DNA from: Leptobrachium leishanense
Lineage: Eukaryota; Chordata; Amphibia; Anura; Megophryidae
Direction: 5' to 3'
Assembly: GCA_009667805.1 (NCBI GenBank)
Contig: CM019075.1
Location: 18,287,615 to 18,351,614 of the forward strand
Length of the DNA: 64,000 nucleotides
Shown here: piece by piece, positions 45,780 to 56,388 of the stretch
Layout: the number at the start of each line of letters is the position of its first letter
Position numbering within the stretch: position 1 is the first letter of the stretch
Position numbers and translations under genes: made by a program
Notes under the pieces: generated by a model
Told to the model about the DNA's origin: nothing
Databases searched by the model: none
Seen by the model: only the letters and a program-made list of their open reading frames with translations

Positions 45780-47552
45780 GCAGCTGAGGAGACAGGCCTT
45801 GGGTGTGACGTGCGTGTCTCCTGTCAAAGACACTAAACTTATGTTACCAGTATCCGTGGCTTGGGAGACCAAGACCACGCATACTACCGCTTTTGTTGAT
45901 TCTGGGGCTGCTGGTAACTTTATCGATGTTGAATACGCTTCTTCCATTTCTCTCCCTCTGGTTGTAAGACAGACACCCTTAGCCGTCGAAGCCATAGACG
46001 GCAGACCGTTATCCTGCCCTAGGATTACTCACGATACGGTTACAGTGGTTCTTACATAAAGAAGAGATCATATTTCAGGTTATCCATTCACCTTCCAATC
46101 CTGTTGTGCTTGGTTTCCCTTGGTTGGTGGAACATAATCCTGTTATTGATTGGGCTAAGGGAGAGATATTGTCTTGGAGTCCTACTTGTTTTGGGACTTG
46201 TTTAATACCCATTCAACATATTGGTGCCCTGAACACACCTACAGCTCCTCCATTGTCTACAGAGGTTCCTGACCAGTATGCCGACCTCAGGGCTGTATTT
46301 GATAAAAGAGAGGCAGAGAAACTACCTCCACATAGACCGTATGATTGCGCCATAGATATTCATCCAGGTACCATGCCTCCTTGAGGCAAAGTATATCCTC
46401 TATCCATAAAGGAGAACCAAATCATGGAAGAGTACATAAAGGAGAATTTGGAGAGAGGTTTTATCAGACGTTCCTCTTCTCCAACAGGGGCTGGGTTCTT
46501 TTTTATGTCTAAAAAAGAAGGAGATTTACGCCCGTGTATCGTTTATAGGGGGCTTAACAAGATCACCATCAAGAATGTGTACCCTATCCCTCTCATATCA
46601 GAACTGTTCGACAGGTTAAGGGGAACAGCAGTATACACAAAACTCGATTTAAGAGGGGCTTACAACCTGATACCTATAAAAGAAGGGCATGAGTGGAAAA
46701 CAGCATTTAACACCAGGAGTAGGCATTATGAATATCTGGTCATGCCTTTCGGTCCTTGTAATGCTCCAGCTGTATTCCAAGATTTTATTAATGATGTGCT
46801 CAGAGATTTCTTGCAAACCTTTGTTATAGTATACCTAGACGATATATTTATTTACTCTCCCGATCTGAAAACCCACCATGAACATGTCAGACAGGTGCAA
46901 AATTACTGGACAATGGTCTTTATTGCAAACTGGAGAAGTGTTTATTCGACATTACTACTGTAAAATTTCTTGGGTACATTATCACTCCAGAAGGTTTTCA
47001 GATGGCCGTAAGTTTGGAAGGATCCATCTCAGAATGGCCTCTCCCTCAAGGTCTCAAAGCCATACAGAGGTTTCTGGGGTTTTCCAACTATTACAGGAGA
47101 TTTATCAAGAATTATTCCACTGTAGCCTCTCCTATCATTAATATGACACGTAAAGGTCTGAAGAACCAGGTCTGGTCTTCACAATCCACACAGGCATTCG
47201 AAGCTCTCAAACAGGCTTTCACTTCCGCTCCCGTGTTACGGCATCCTGATCCCAGGATTTAATTTGTCCTTGAGGTTGATGCTTCCGAGATAGGCATTGG
47301 GGCTGTCCTGTCTCAAAGAGAGTCTCCAGGGAAACCTCTACATCCTTGTGGGTTCTTTTCAAGAAAATTATCACCAACAGAACGCAATTATGATATAGGT
47401 AACAGAGAATTGCTTGCTATTGTGTCTGCACTGTCAGAGTGGAGACATTTGTTGGAAGGTACTCCTGACCCTTTGTTGATAATCACTGATCATAAGAACC
47501 TTACGTACATCGGGATGCAAAACGTCTGAACTCGAGACAGGCCAGGTGGTCA
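45780..47552 (+). pseudogene. Provirus pol 5' part: protease, RT, RNase H (broken)
   Basis: The aspartic protease motif is TAFVDSGAAGNFID at about 45888-45930. A frameshift follows near 46060. RT (46106-46963) has [10 protein letters not shown] and YLDD at 46832-46843, with an in-frame TGA at 46382-46384. A small deletion/frameshift at about 46895 ends the frame. RNase H (47002-47540) has [17 protein letters not shown] and [19 protein letters not shown], with stops near 47260 and 47527. Together at least four inactivating lesions. Confidence 0.9.
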
Positions 47553-49298
47553 TTGCTACTGTCTCGGTTTAATTTTGTATTGACTTACAGACCAAGTGAC
47601 CGCAATGTAAAGGCTGATGCGTTATCTCGTCAATATGACCCGTATGAATCAAATACACAAGACCACAATCCTATAGTTCCTCCTGAACGTATTGTGGCTT
47701 CCACGGTTTTGTCTGTCTCCTCGCCTTTCCTGGAACGCCTCCAAGCAGCTCAAGGGGGGGCTCCACCTGACAAGCCTCCAGATATGTTGTTTGTACCTGA
47801 GAAGGAAAGACAAGAATTACTCAAAATGTTTCATGATTCTAAACGAGCAGGTCATCCTGGTATTACTAAGACTCTTACCAGTATCTCCAGACAGTTCTGG
47901 TGGCCCACCATGCGACAGGACGTACGTCTGTTTGTTTTGGCTTGTCAAGTCTGTGCCAGAAGCAAAACCAGTAAAACCTTCCCTGTCGGTCTATTGCAGC
48001 CTTTACCCACGCCTAAGAGGCCTTGGTCTCATCTATCTATGGATTTTATTGTAGACTTGCCGAAGTTCAAGGGTCATACTGTGGTTCTGACAGTTGTAGA
48101 CCGCTTCTCCAAAATGGCTCATTTTGTCCCTTTACCTAAGCTTCCTACAGCCAAAGAACTGGCGGTTGTCTTTGCTAGAGAGATTGTACGAATACATGGG
48201 GTTCCGTCTGAAATAGTCTCTGACAGAGGAGCTCAGTTCGTCTCTCGTTTCTGGAGGGATTTCTGTGCGGAGATGGGGGTGCGATTGGCCTTCTCTTCAG
48301 CATATCATCCTCAAACCAATGGGGCAGCAGAGAGGGCAAATCAGGGTCTCGAGCAGTACATACGTTGCTTTACCACACAACAACAAGACAATTGGTCAGA
48401 GTTGTTGCCCTGGGCTGAGAATGCACGTAATAACGCCGTTAATGAGACCACTGGCCACTCTCCTTTTTCTGCCATCTATGGTTTTTTCCCTCCGGCTCTA
48501 CTGCTTCAGTTTGCTGAACAGGCCATCCCGGCTCTCGATGAACATCTCACTCAACTACAAGAGATTTGGAGACAGATTCGCGAAAACATGGAGCGCAATG
48601 TTGCCGTCCAGAAATGCAAGGCTGACAGGCATAGGTTACAAGCTCCTTCCTATAACGTGGGGGATAGAGTTTGGTTGTCCACTAGGAACGTGAAGTTGCG
48701 GGTGCCTTCTATGAAAATGGCACCTCAGTTTATAGGTCCATACAAGATCATTCGCCGCGTTAACCCTGTGGCTTATGCTCTTGCCCATCCTAAACATCTT
48801 CGCTTGCACAACGTCTTCCACACCTCCCTACTGAAGCCTTTGTTGTGTAACAGGTACACGCAGGTCGTTCCTCCTCCTCCACCTGTTCAGGTTGATGGAG
48901 AATCAGAGTATGAGGTTAGGAAGGTTCTGGATTCTAGGCTGTTCAGGGGTGCTCTGCAGTACTTGGTCGATTGGGTGGGTTATGGTCCGGAGGACCGGTC
49001 CTGGATTAGGGCTTCCAACATGTCTGCCTCTAGGTTGGTCAGGGCGTTCCATGCCTCGCACCCCGATCGCCCTGGTGGTCGTCCTGTCACTCGCCCTGGT
49101 GGTCGTCCTGCCACTCGCCCTGGTGGTCGTCCTGCCACTCGCCCTGGTGGTCGTCCTGTCACACGCCCTGGTGGTTGTCCTGCCTCTTGTCCTGTTGGTC
49201 GTCCGGTGGCCTCCCGTGGAGAGGGGGGTATTGTAACATTGGGGGCTTCCAGCCTCTCCTGTGTGCTTGAGGGCAGCATGTCTGATGCTGCTCGCTGA
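47553..49298 (+). pseudogene. Provirus pol 3' part: integrase and chromodomain, open frame
   Basis: 581 codons uninterrupted. Order: KADALSRQ tether, HHCC zinc-binding region (HPGITKTLTSISRQF, CQVCARSK), catalytic core with Asp in SMDFIVDLPKF, Asp in VSDRGAQFVSRF and Glu in NGAAERANQ, then GPY module (APQFIGPYKIIRRVNPVAY) and chromodomain ([15 protein letters not shown]). The chromodomain is known to guide chromoviruses to heterochromatin. The C-terminus is a 24-bp tandem repeat encoding RPGGRPVT-like units. The frame ends inside the 3' LTR. Confidence 0.9.
49075..49205 (+). repeat. 24-bp coding minisatellite at the integrase C-terminus
   Basis: About five copies of a unit reading 'cgtcctgtcactcgccct' plus 'ggtggt', in frame, giving repeated RP(V/A)TRPGG. 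Its period is a multiple of three, so copy number can change without breaking the frame. Confidence 0.9.
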
Positions 49299-49810
49299 CC
49301 AACGCCCGGTTTAACTGGAGACAGGCAGGGAGGTGGCTGCATGAGGCACGGCTTGAGAGGGGGGCGCGGTCTGGTGAAGGTCTTTAAAAACCCTCAGTTA
49401 CTTCTCAGCAGTGCCAGATCGTGGTTATCCATACCTGAGCTCCTTGTACCTGAATTCTATTGTGATTTAACCTGTTATTGACCTCTGCTTGTTTTCTGAC
49501 TATTCTGCCTTCCGTTGCCCTAGACTATTTTCTTGTACTACGCTACTGCACTGATATCGACCTGGCTATTCCATTTGACTATTCTATACTCTGTATTCCT
49601 GATTCTGGCTCGTCTGACTACCCCCGTGTTGCTAACCTGCTTTGTAGTACAACATTGTCTTTTGCTTAACCCTTTCTGTCTAGTTAGTTTACCTGGTCAA
49701 TTCTAAGGACCAGACAGTTAGGGGTTCTTCACGGCTACTCTGGTGGTAGCTTTTGGGCTCTGGAGTGTTGGGCGTTAAGAACTGCATGGTGGGATCTGGG
49801 AACCGTGACA
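49232..49810 (+). mobile_element. 3' LTR of the provirus
   Basis: 579 bp, TGTAACATTGGGGG to CCGTGACA, preceded by the polypurine tract GGAGAGGGGGGTAT. It is uninterrupted and so serves as the reference for both insertions in the 5' LTR. Confidence 0.95.
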
Positions 49811-49815
49811 CTTTC

Positions 49816-50183
49816 TTGGTTGTCGGGTATTTTCATAGGAAAACAAAATGGATGCTTGTAGCCATTTTGTGTATATTCTAATCCCTATTTTTTTTTCTAA
49901 CACTTTTTTTTTTGGAATTACCTTTCACCTACTTTGGAAAAAAGACTGGGGTTCAAAAAGAGTTTAAATTCATTAGTGGAATAAAAGGATTTATGTGTGT
50001 GTCTTAAGTGAAATAATCATGTAGACATGAAGACGCTATAGAAGCTGTTCTATTTGATATATGTTAAGTATAAAGGCTAGACATGTCAAAAGAAAAATTT
50101 ATAGTGTCTGCTTCGCTAAGAAGTCCTTGAATAAAATATATTTTTCTTTAAGGTTTATAAACACATCTATGCACAAATATATA
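49816..50183. other. Unassigned sequence beside the provirus
   Basis: This does not continue the old gypsy pol, so a further insertion (about 49816-56388) must separate the two halves of the old element. No family recognised for this outer part. Confidence 0.4.
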
Positions 50184-51218
50184 TACCGTATATACTCGCG
50201 TATAAGCTGAGTTTTTTGACTCAGATTTTGAGTCAAAAAAACGCGATTCGGCTTATACGCGAGTCAAGGAGCGCAGCAATCGGCAAACTACGGCCGGCGG
50301 GCCGTACCCGGCCCGCCGGCCGTAGAATAAAGGCCCGCCGGTGTCCGTGATAATTTCACGGACACCCGGCCCGCTCCTTCGATGACAGCAGCACCCCGTC
50401 GGATGAGGCGACGCCAGGCGGAGAACGTGACTTGGTATCGGCGCGCCGGTCAGCTCAGCGTCAAGCGGGCTGCTTTAACGTGAGGAAGGACACGGGCCGC
50501 CCAGACACACCGCCGCCGCCGGGGAGACGCGGGTACAGCTCAAGAGGAAAAAAACCCGGGGCGGGCTCCACAAACACCAAATCAGCCGCGCCGACTTCCT
50601 ACCTCTACCCCCCCGCGCGTTGCATCCTGGGCCCGGCTCTGTGACCCGTGGAATAACCGCTGTCCTGTAACTACCTCCTCTGCTCCTGTGACCCCGGGGC
50701 TGCCCGCCTTCCCCCCGCGGAGGATGGCCTCGGCACTTGCAGGGATGTCTGGATTTGGGAGTTCCTGAACTGAAGACCCTTGTCTGTGCACGGTGAGTGG
50801 GGGGGAGCGTAAAATCACCTGAAATATCAAAAATATTTATTAAAAAAATGCTGTCAGCAACATCTGCCTGGTTTTATTTAAAGGCAAAAGAATGGGAACT
50901 CTATTAAAGAGCATGAACATTAAAGGTATTATTATGCCCCAAATAAGACAAACCCAAAATGTGTAGCAGATTGTTTTGGGCATGATTGGTGCAATTTAAA
51001 GGGTAATACATGGTGCATCTAATAGAATGAATGTTCCTAGTGCTGGGAATATATATGTAGATTTTTTTGGTATCTATTTTTATTTTTGAAATTTACCAGT
51101 GGCTGCTGCATTTCCCACTTAAGCTTATACGCGAGTCAATAAGTTTTCACAGGTTTTTTGGGAAAAAGTAGGGGGTCGGCTTATACACGGGTCGGCTTAT
51201 ACCCGAGTATATACGGTA
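50184..51218. mobile_element. MITE with TACCGTATATACTCG termini
   Basis: 1035 bp with exact inverted ends TACCGTATATACTCG / CGAGTATATACGGTA, and further subterminal repeats of GCTTATACGCGAGTC and its variants. The interior is GC-rich, 50270-50780. No transposase. Superfamily not assigned. Confidence 0.75.
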
Positions 51219-51231
51219 AATTCACATATAT

Positions 51232-51402
51232 GATCCTGATGAAGTCTGCGGATAGCGGACTGAAACGTTGAATTTTTCTACAATAAAATTGCTGTATTTG
51301 GAAAGACCGAGAGTGCTGCTATTTTTCTACTTCTACATTTGCCGAGTGGGCACCAGGCATGGGATTCTCTTATTCTGAAGTGCAAGAGTGATCGTTTGTT
51401 AT
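51232..51402 (+). mobile_element. 171-bp hammerhead element with 14-bp target duplication
   Basis: A minimal unit: it begins GATCCTGATGAAGTC, so a complete hammerhead core sits at its very 5' end, and carries ACAATAAAATTG (AATAAA). It is bounded by AAATTCACATATAT at 51218-51231 and 51403-51416. The simplest member of the 14-bp duplication set. Confidence 0.88.
51236..51267 (+). ncRNA. Hammerhead-ribozyme-like motif
   Basis: CTGATGA, stem II AGTC / GACT, GAAA, then CGTTG. The entire conserved core is present at the 5' end of the 171-bp element. Stem III would be very short. Confidence 0.75.
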
Positions 51403-51490
51403 AAATTCACATATATATTATGTATTCAATATATATATAATTAGAAGAAAATAAGCCTTTTAGGCGCGTAGAACAAAGTTATTGTATCTA

Positions 51491-52126
51491 CAGGGTGAGC
51501 CAGTCAAACCTGCATTTTTGAAATGACTGTAAAAAATAAACGGATGGATATTTCAAAATTTTATTGTTACTATCTTAATGTACATTAAAAAGCATTTAAG
51601 AAACAACATTCACTGCTTAAAAATAACTCCAGTAAGATGGTGTCCTTATGCCCTGTATGGGTGATGGTGTAAATCTAACCTCAAGATTCTTCGGACGCTC
51701 GTGTTTGCCATGCCAAGCGCAGCACTCTGTCGACGCGCCGATCTCCGAGGGCTTCTTTCCACAGCAACTCTCACGCGGTCAATATTCGCGGGAGTTCGCA
51801 ATGATCTTGCACTGCCACCCCTTCTGCTTCTCGTTTCACCAATTGCTTCAAAGTTTGTCACCCACAATTTGATTGAATTAACAGACGGCACTGGCTTATT
51901 TCGATTAATTTGAAAATTCTTCCGGAAACGACGCTGAGCGGCTGCATAACTACCACTTTGGTAAAACGCTTTCACAGCGAATGAACGTTGTTGTTTAGAC
52001 CACTGCTCCATGACGACTGAAATGCTTAGTTGTGGGGGACACAATGGTAACCTTGCTAACTCGCTCCTCCCACTTTCACGGCTCTCCCGCCCTTTTCAAA
52101 AATGCAGGTTTGACTGGCTCACCCTG
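51491..52126 (-). mobile_element. Tc1/mariner-type element with perfect TIRs, TA target
   Basis: 636 bp, CAGGGTGAGCCAGTCAAACC at each end (TIR about 33 bp), flanked by TA. The opposite palindrome arm shows the empty site (GTATCTATAATG), proving TA duplication. It carries the N-terminal part of a transposase only. Confidence 0.93.
51646..52008 (-). pseudogene. Mariner-type transposase, DNA-binding N-terminus only
   Basis: From ATG at 52008: MEQWSKQQRSFAVKAFYQSG, AAAQRRFRKNFQINRNKPVP, then IKLWVTNFEAIGETRSRRGG and SVRRILRLDLHHHPYRA. This is the helix-turn-helix region seen at the start of certain Tc1/mariner-like transposases. The DDE domain is absent, so the copy is an internal-deletion derivative. 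The retained frame is about 120 codons, open, and could encode a bare DNA-binding peptide. Confidence 0.75.
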
Positions 52127-53417
52127 TATAATGTTCAATATGTATCGATGAACCAATTAGTATTGGTCAATATGATCACCTTAGGTGAAAGGGTGGTCAC
52201 CGTATTAATATAAACCAACCCTATATCATCTGTATAGATGAAATAGCATGTGTATATCAGATAGTGTCCAGTTAATTGCAACTCCACCAAGTATGTTACG
52301 ATGTTGAAATTGCAGATATAGGGTAGTCTTCTTAGATGTTCAATGTATATGGTGGGTGGCCCGTCCGGGCAAATCGTTCAAATGTCCTGCAAATGGATAA
52401 AACAGGAAACGATTACGCAGCACGTTATTGCTGGAACCCCTGTGATTCCCCTAGGGGGTACTTACAGAGTAAAGAGCCCTAGTCCTGGCTCTGAGGAATA
52501 TCCACCTGTAGGGTAATTTGATATGCACCCGGTCCGCAACAGAATCGGCAATTGAAGGAAAAAAGAAATTTTCTCAGAGTGTGCTAAGGTGTAAAATCCA
52601 CCATCTGGTGGATATATTTATTGCGTAATAAAATCAATAAAAAGCACTTAATAGTGCACTAAAACGCGTTTCACGAGGCGAAACGCGTTTTAGTGCACTA
52701 TTAAGTGCTTTTTATTGAATTTATTACGCAATAAATATATCCACCAGATGGTGGATTTTACACCTTAGCACACTCTGAGAAAATTTCTTTTTTCCTTCAA
52801 TTGCCGATTCTGTTGCGGACCGGGTGCATATCTACAGGAAGGCTAAGGGTTGCCTATCAAATTACCCTACAGGTGGATATTCCTCAGAGCCAGGACTAGG
52901 GCTCTTTACTCTGTAAGTACCCCCTAGGGGAATCACAGGGGTTCCAGCAATAACGTGCTGCGCAAGCGTTACCTGTTTTATCCATTTGCAGGACATTTGA
53001 ATGATTTGCCCGGACGGGCCACCCACCATATACATTGAACATCTAAGAAGACTACCCTATATCTGCAATTTAACATCGTAACATACTTGGTGGAGTTGCA
53101 ATTAACTGGACACTATCTGATATACACATGCTATTTCATCTATACAGATGATATAGGGTTGGTTTATATTAATACGGTGACCACCCTTTCACCTAAGGTG
53201 ATCATATTGACTAATACTAATTGGTACAGCGATACATATTGAACATTATAGATACAATAACTTTGTTCTACGTGCCTAAAAGGTTTATTTTCTTCTAATT
53301 TTCTCTGTGCCGTTGGTGTCAGGCACACTTTCTGGGCTGCATAGAATAATTATTGAATACGGTCCTCAGCGCCATTTGTCCCTATTTTCTCCCTATTTTG
53401 CCAATATATATAATTAG

Positions 53418-54246
53418 TTGCAAGATAATAGATGCTCCAATCTTTTATAAGTGTATAAGAAATGTTGGTATGTATGTTGAAGATTTAGAAATAAGTCATT
53501 TAAAAGTAGAGATTTCTATATTTTAACTGATAAGCTGAAATAGGGGAGTAGGTAGAGAAGCTGATTCTAAATTAAAATATGACAGTTAGAGATATGATGT
53601 CTGAAGAGAACGTGAAACGTTCTTTGTGTGAATGCAAGATTCAGATAATGGAAGATGGACTTATGACCTATGTCAAATAAATAAAGAATAAATAAATAGA
53701 GGAAAATAAGAATTAAACAGTGTAAATTTATTTTTAAATCAACACTGCCCTCTAGTGTTCTATTATAAGTTGGTAGGCACCATTGAATATCATTGAACAT
53801 ATAGGTTATGCTAGTTAAAAGCACGTGATAAGTGATGTCAAACACCCTATATCTATCTAACCCCAGAGAGCATTGAGGCATTCATTCAGTTTCATTTCTT
53901 CCTCTCACTCATATCATGAACAAAGAACATGCAGAAATGAGCCATGCTCATGCAGAGGCTCAAGGAGAGACAAAGAAACTCATTAACCATTTATAGAAAC
54001 TTTTCTATATTTTCTCACAAATTCTCACACACTCTCCATTTAACTCAGTACATCCACTGATATCATACGAAGTTTGCAGGAAGGACTGAATCCAGTTGGA
54101 ACAGGTAAAGTATGAAAGCAATAAGTGGAATTAATGTAGAGATATATACTGTAAGTGTTGTATATTGTAATGGATATAGACTGAGATTTATCTCTGGTAT
54201 TGATAGATCAGATCTTTGATATATTTCTAACCTGCAGTATAGAAAT
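53418..54246. other. AT-rich intron, no recognised element
   Basis: AT-rich sequence without TIRs or coding similarity. Confidence 0.45.
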
Positions 54247-54254
54247 ATGATAAG

Positions 54255-55678
54255 TAGGGTTGCACCGATACCGATACTAGTATCGGTATCGGGGCCGATA
54301 CTGGGTACTGCAGGAGTACTTGGTACTCGTGCAGTACCCCCGATATTTTTTCCGATACCGGAAGCCGGCATTGAGCCGGCTTCCGGCATCCGAGGGGCTG
54401 CAGCGGCTGTCTGAATGCTCTATCGGCATTCGACAGCCGGCCCGCACTCTCCGCAATACTTACCTTCCTGGGCGCCGCCGGGGAATGTCTCCACGCGCGC
54501 GCTCGTTGGAAGGACCCCAGCCGCGACCACGTGATCCCGGCTGGGGTCCTTCCAACGAGCGCGCGCGCGGAGACATTCCGGCGGCGCCCAGGAAGGTAAG
54601 TATTAAACACACTGAGCAGCTGCAGGGCCTGTCTGAATGCTGATAGAGCATTCAGACAGGCCCTGCAGCTGCTCTCCGCGACGATAACTTACCTTCCTGG
54701 GCGCCGCCGGGAAAGTTTCCCCGCGCGCGCTCGTTGAAGGACCCCAGCCGGGATCACGTGGTCGCGGCTGGGGTCCTTCCAACGAGCGCGCGCGCGGAGA
54801 CATTCTCGGCGGCGCCCAGGTAGGTAAGTATCGTCGGGGGGGGGCGGTCCATGAGCTGGGGGGCATATCCATGAGGGGGCATATCCATGACCTGGAGGCA
54901 ATATCCATGAGGGGGCATATCCATGACCTGGAGGCAATATCCATGAGGGGGCATATCCATGAGGGGGCATATCCATGACCTGGAGGCAATATCCATGAGG
55001 GGGCATATCCATGACCTGGAGGCAATATCCATGAGGGGGCATATCCATGAGGGGGCATATCCATGAGCTGGAGGCAATATCCATGAGGGGGCATATCCAT
55101 GAGGGGGCATATCCATGAGGGGGCATATCCATGAGCTGGAGGCAATATCCATGAGGGGGCATATCCATGAGGGGGCATATCCATGAGCTGGAGGCAATAT
55201 CCATGAGGGGGCATATCCATGAGGGGGCATATCCATGACCTGGAGGCCAATATCCATGATGGGGCATATCCATGAGCTGGAGGCAATATCCATGAGGGGG
55301 CATATCCATGAGCTGGAGGCAATATCCATGTGGGGGCATATCCATGAGCTGGGGGGGCATACTCATGTGTGAGCTGTGGGGGCATAATAACCCATGTGTG
55401 TGCTGGGGCATTATCCATGTGCTGGGGCAAATCCATGAGTGAGCTGGGGCAAATCCATGAGTGAGCTGGGGCAAATCCATGAGCTGGGGCAGTATGAATA
55501 TATATATATATCGGGGGGATATACATGTGAGCGGGGGGCATTTTTATATGGTCTGTTCTTATTGGAAAGCGGTCACATGACATTAAATAAAAGTATCGGT
55601 ACTTGGTATCGGTGAGTACTTTTAAAAAGTATCGGTACTCGTACTCGGTCTTAAAAAAGTGGTATCGGTGCATCCCTA
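54255..55678. mobile_element. hAT-like non-autonomous element, ATGATAAG duplication
   Basis: 1424 bp starting TAGGGTTGCACCGATACCGA and ending TATCGGTGCATCCCTA, flanked by the 8-bp duplication ATGATAAG (54247-54254, 55679-55686). Near each end there are repeats of 'ccgatac' / 'gtatcgg'. 54460-54830 contains inverted copies of a GC-rich block with 'ttaccttcctgggcgccg'. The right half is a minisatellite. No transposase. Confidence 0.92.
54850..55345. repeat. 18-20 bp minisatellite (ATATCCATGAGGGGGCAT)
   Basis: About 26 units alternating between an 18-bp form (GGGGGCATATCCATGA) and a 20-bp form with 'gctggaggca' or 'cctggaggca'. Longer degenerate units with 'gctggggcaaatccatga' follow to 55490. 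Open frames up to 378 codons over it are repeat translations. Confidence 0.92.
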
Positions 55679-55686
55679 ATGATAAG

Positions 55687-55947
55687 TGTCTGATGAAAGG
55701 ATATAAATTTATCCTAATTATTTGTTGCAATATATACATATATATATATATTGAAAATGGAAGAGCTATTGTGATTGAATTATTAAGCAGGGATTTTATA
55801 ATCTACAATTTAAAAAGAATAAGATTAGAAGCTTAATCCTTGTTATTCGGGGAGGATTCACTAAATAGGTTTTTCTTACTTATTATTATAAATAGAATAA
55901 GTGATAGCTTCATCTTTTTGTTGATCCAGGTAACACAGCATATGTGT

Positions 55948-55979
<32 letters not shown>

Positions 55980-56388
55980 GCAGGATACTAGCTTTGTTTT
56001 GAATATTTGTTTGCTGGGAATTACATGTTTTCTTTCCAGGAACGTTTATTAAATTTTACTAATCATTTATGCTTAGTTATTAACTAATCAAAGTAAATCG
56101 TACTAATTATAGGTGCTGAGCTACTAACATATTCTAATTGGCAAGCTAGAGTCTATGTGCTGATGTTGTTGTTTTTATAAATCCTTGATTCTTGTTGTGA
56201 GAATAAATCATTTTGCATACGTAATAAATATATATATTTTTACCTAGTTTGGTTACGGTGGTATTTTTGTAAACAAAACGCACAAGTGAAAACAGACTCA
56301 GCAGATCGGTTTCTGAGAAATGGTGGACGAGATAGTTTTATTATTGATTATATCTCGTATAAATTTCTTATTTGTAGAAACATCTCCG
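55687..56388. other. AT-rich sequence with TA microsatellites
   Basis: TA runs at 55735-55750 and 55955-55980. No element or gene recognised. 56388 is approximately where the old gypsy element resumes. Confidence 0.45.

Larger units (their letters stand above)
41853..49810 (+). mobile_element. Chromodomain gypsy (sushi-type) provirus with CTTTC target duplication
   Basis: A complete element with LTRs at both ends, gag, pol and a C-terminal chromodomain. The flanking 5-bp direct repeats CTTTC at 41848-41852 and 49811-49815 prove the insertion. It landed inside an older relative on the opposite strand. Its 5' LTR was later hit by a piggyBac-like element and a CR1 LINE. Confidence 0.95.
51445..53403. 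mobile_element. Inverted-dimer element, 14-bp target duplication, with a mariner-type insertion in one arm
   Basis: Left arm 51445-52672 (minus the insertion 51491-52126) and right arm 52680-53294 are reverse complements around a 7-bp spacer. A tail follows (53295-53403). Flanked by ATATATATAATTAG at 51431-51444 and 53404-53417. Each arm starts at the centre with GAAACGCGTTTTAG, the second half of a hammerhead core. The right arm has about 25 bp not in the left. Non-coding. Confidence 0.85.

Noticed and set aside
54603..55739. 378- and 263-codon open frames rich in MDMPPHGYA-type repeats
   Set aside because: They are translations of the 18/20-bp minisatellite; all frames over the array are open and no domain or conserved start exists.
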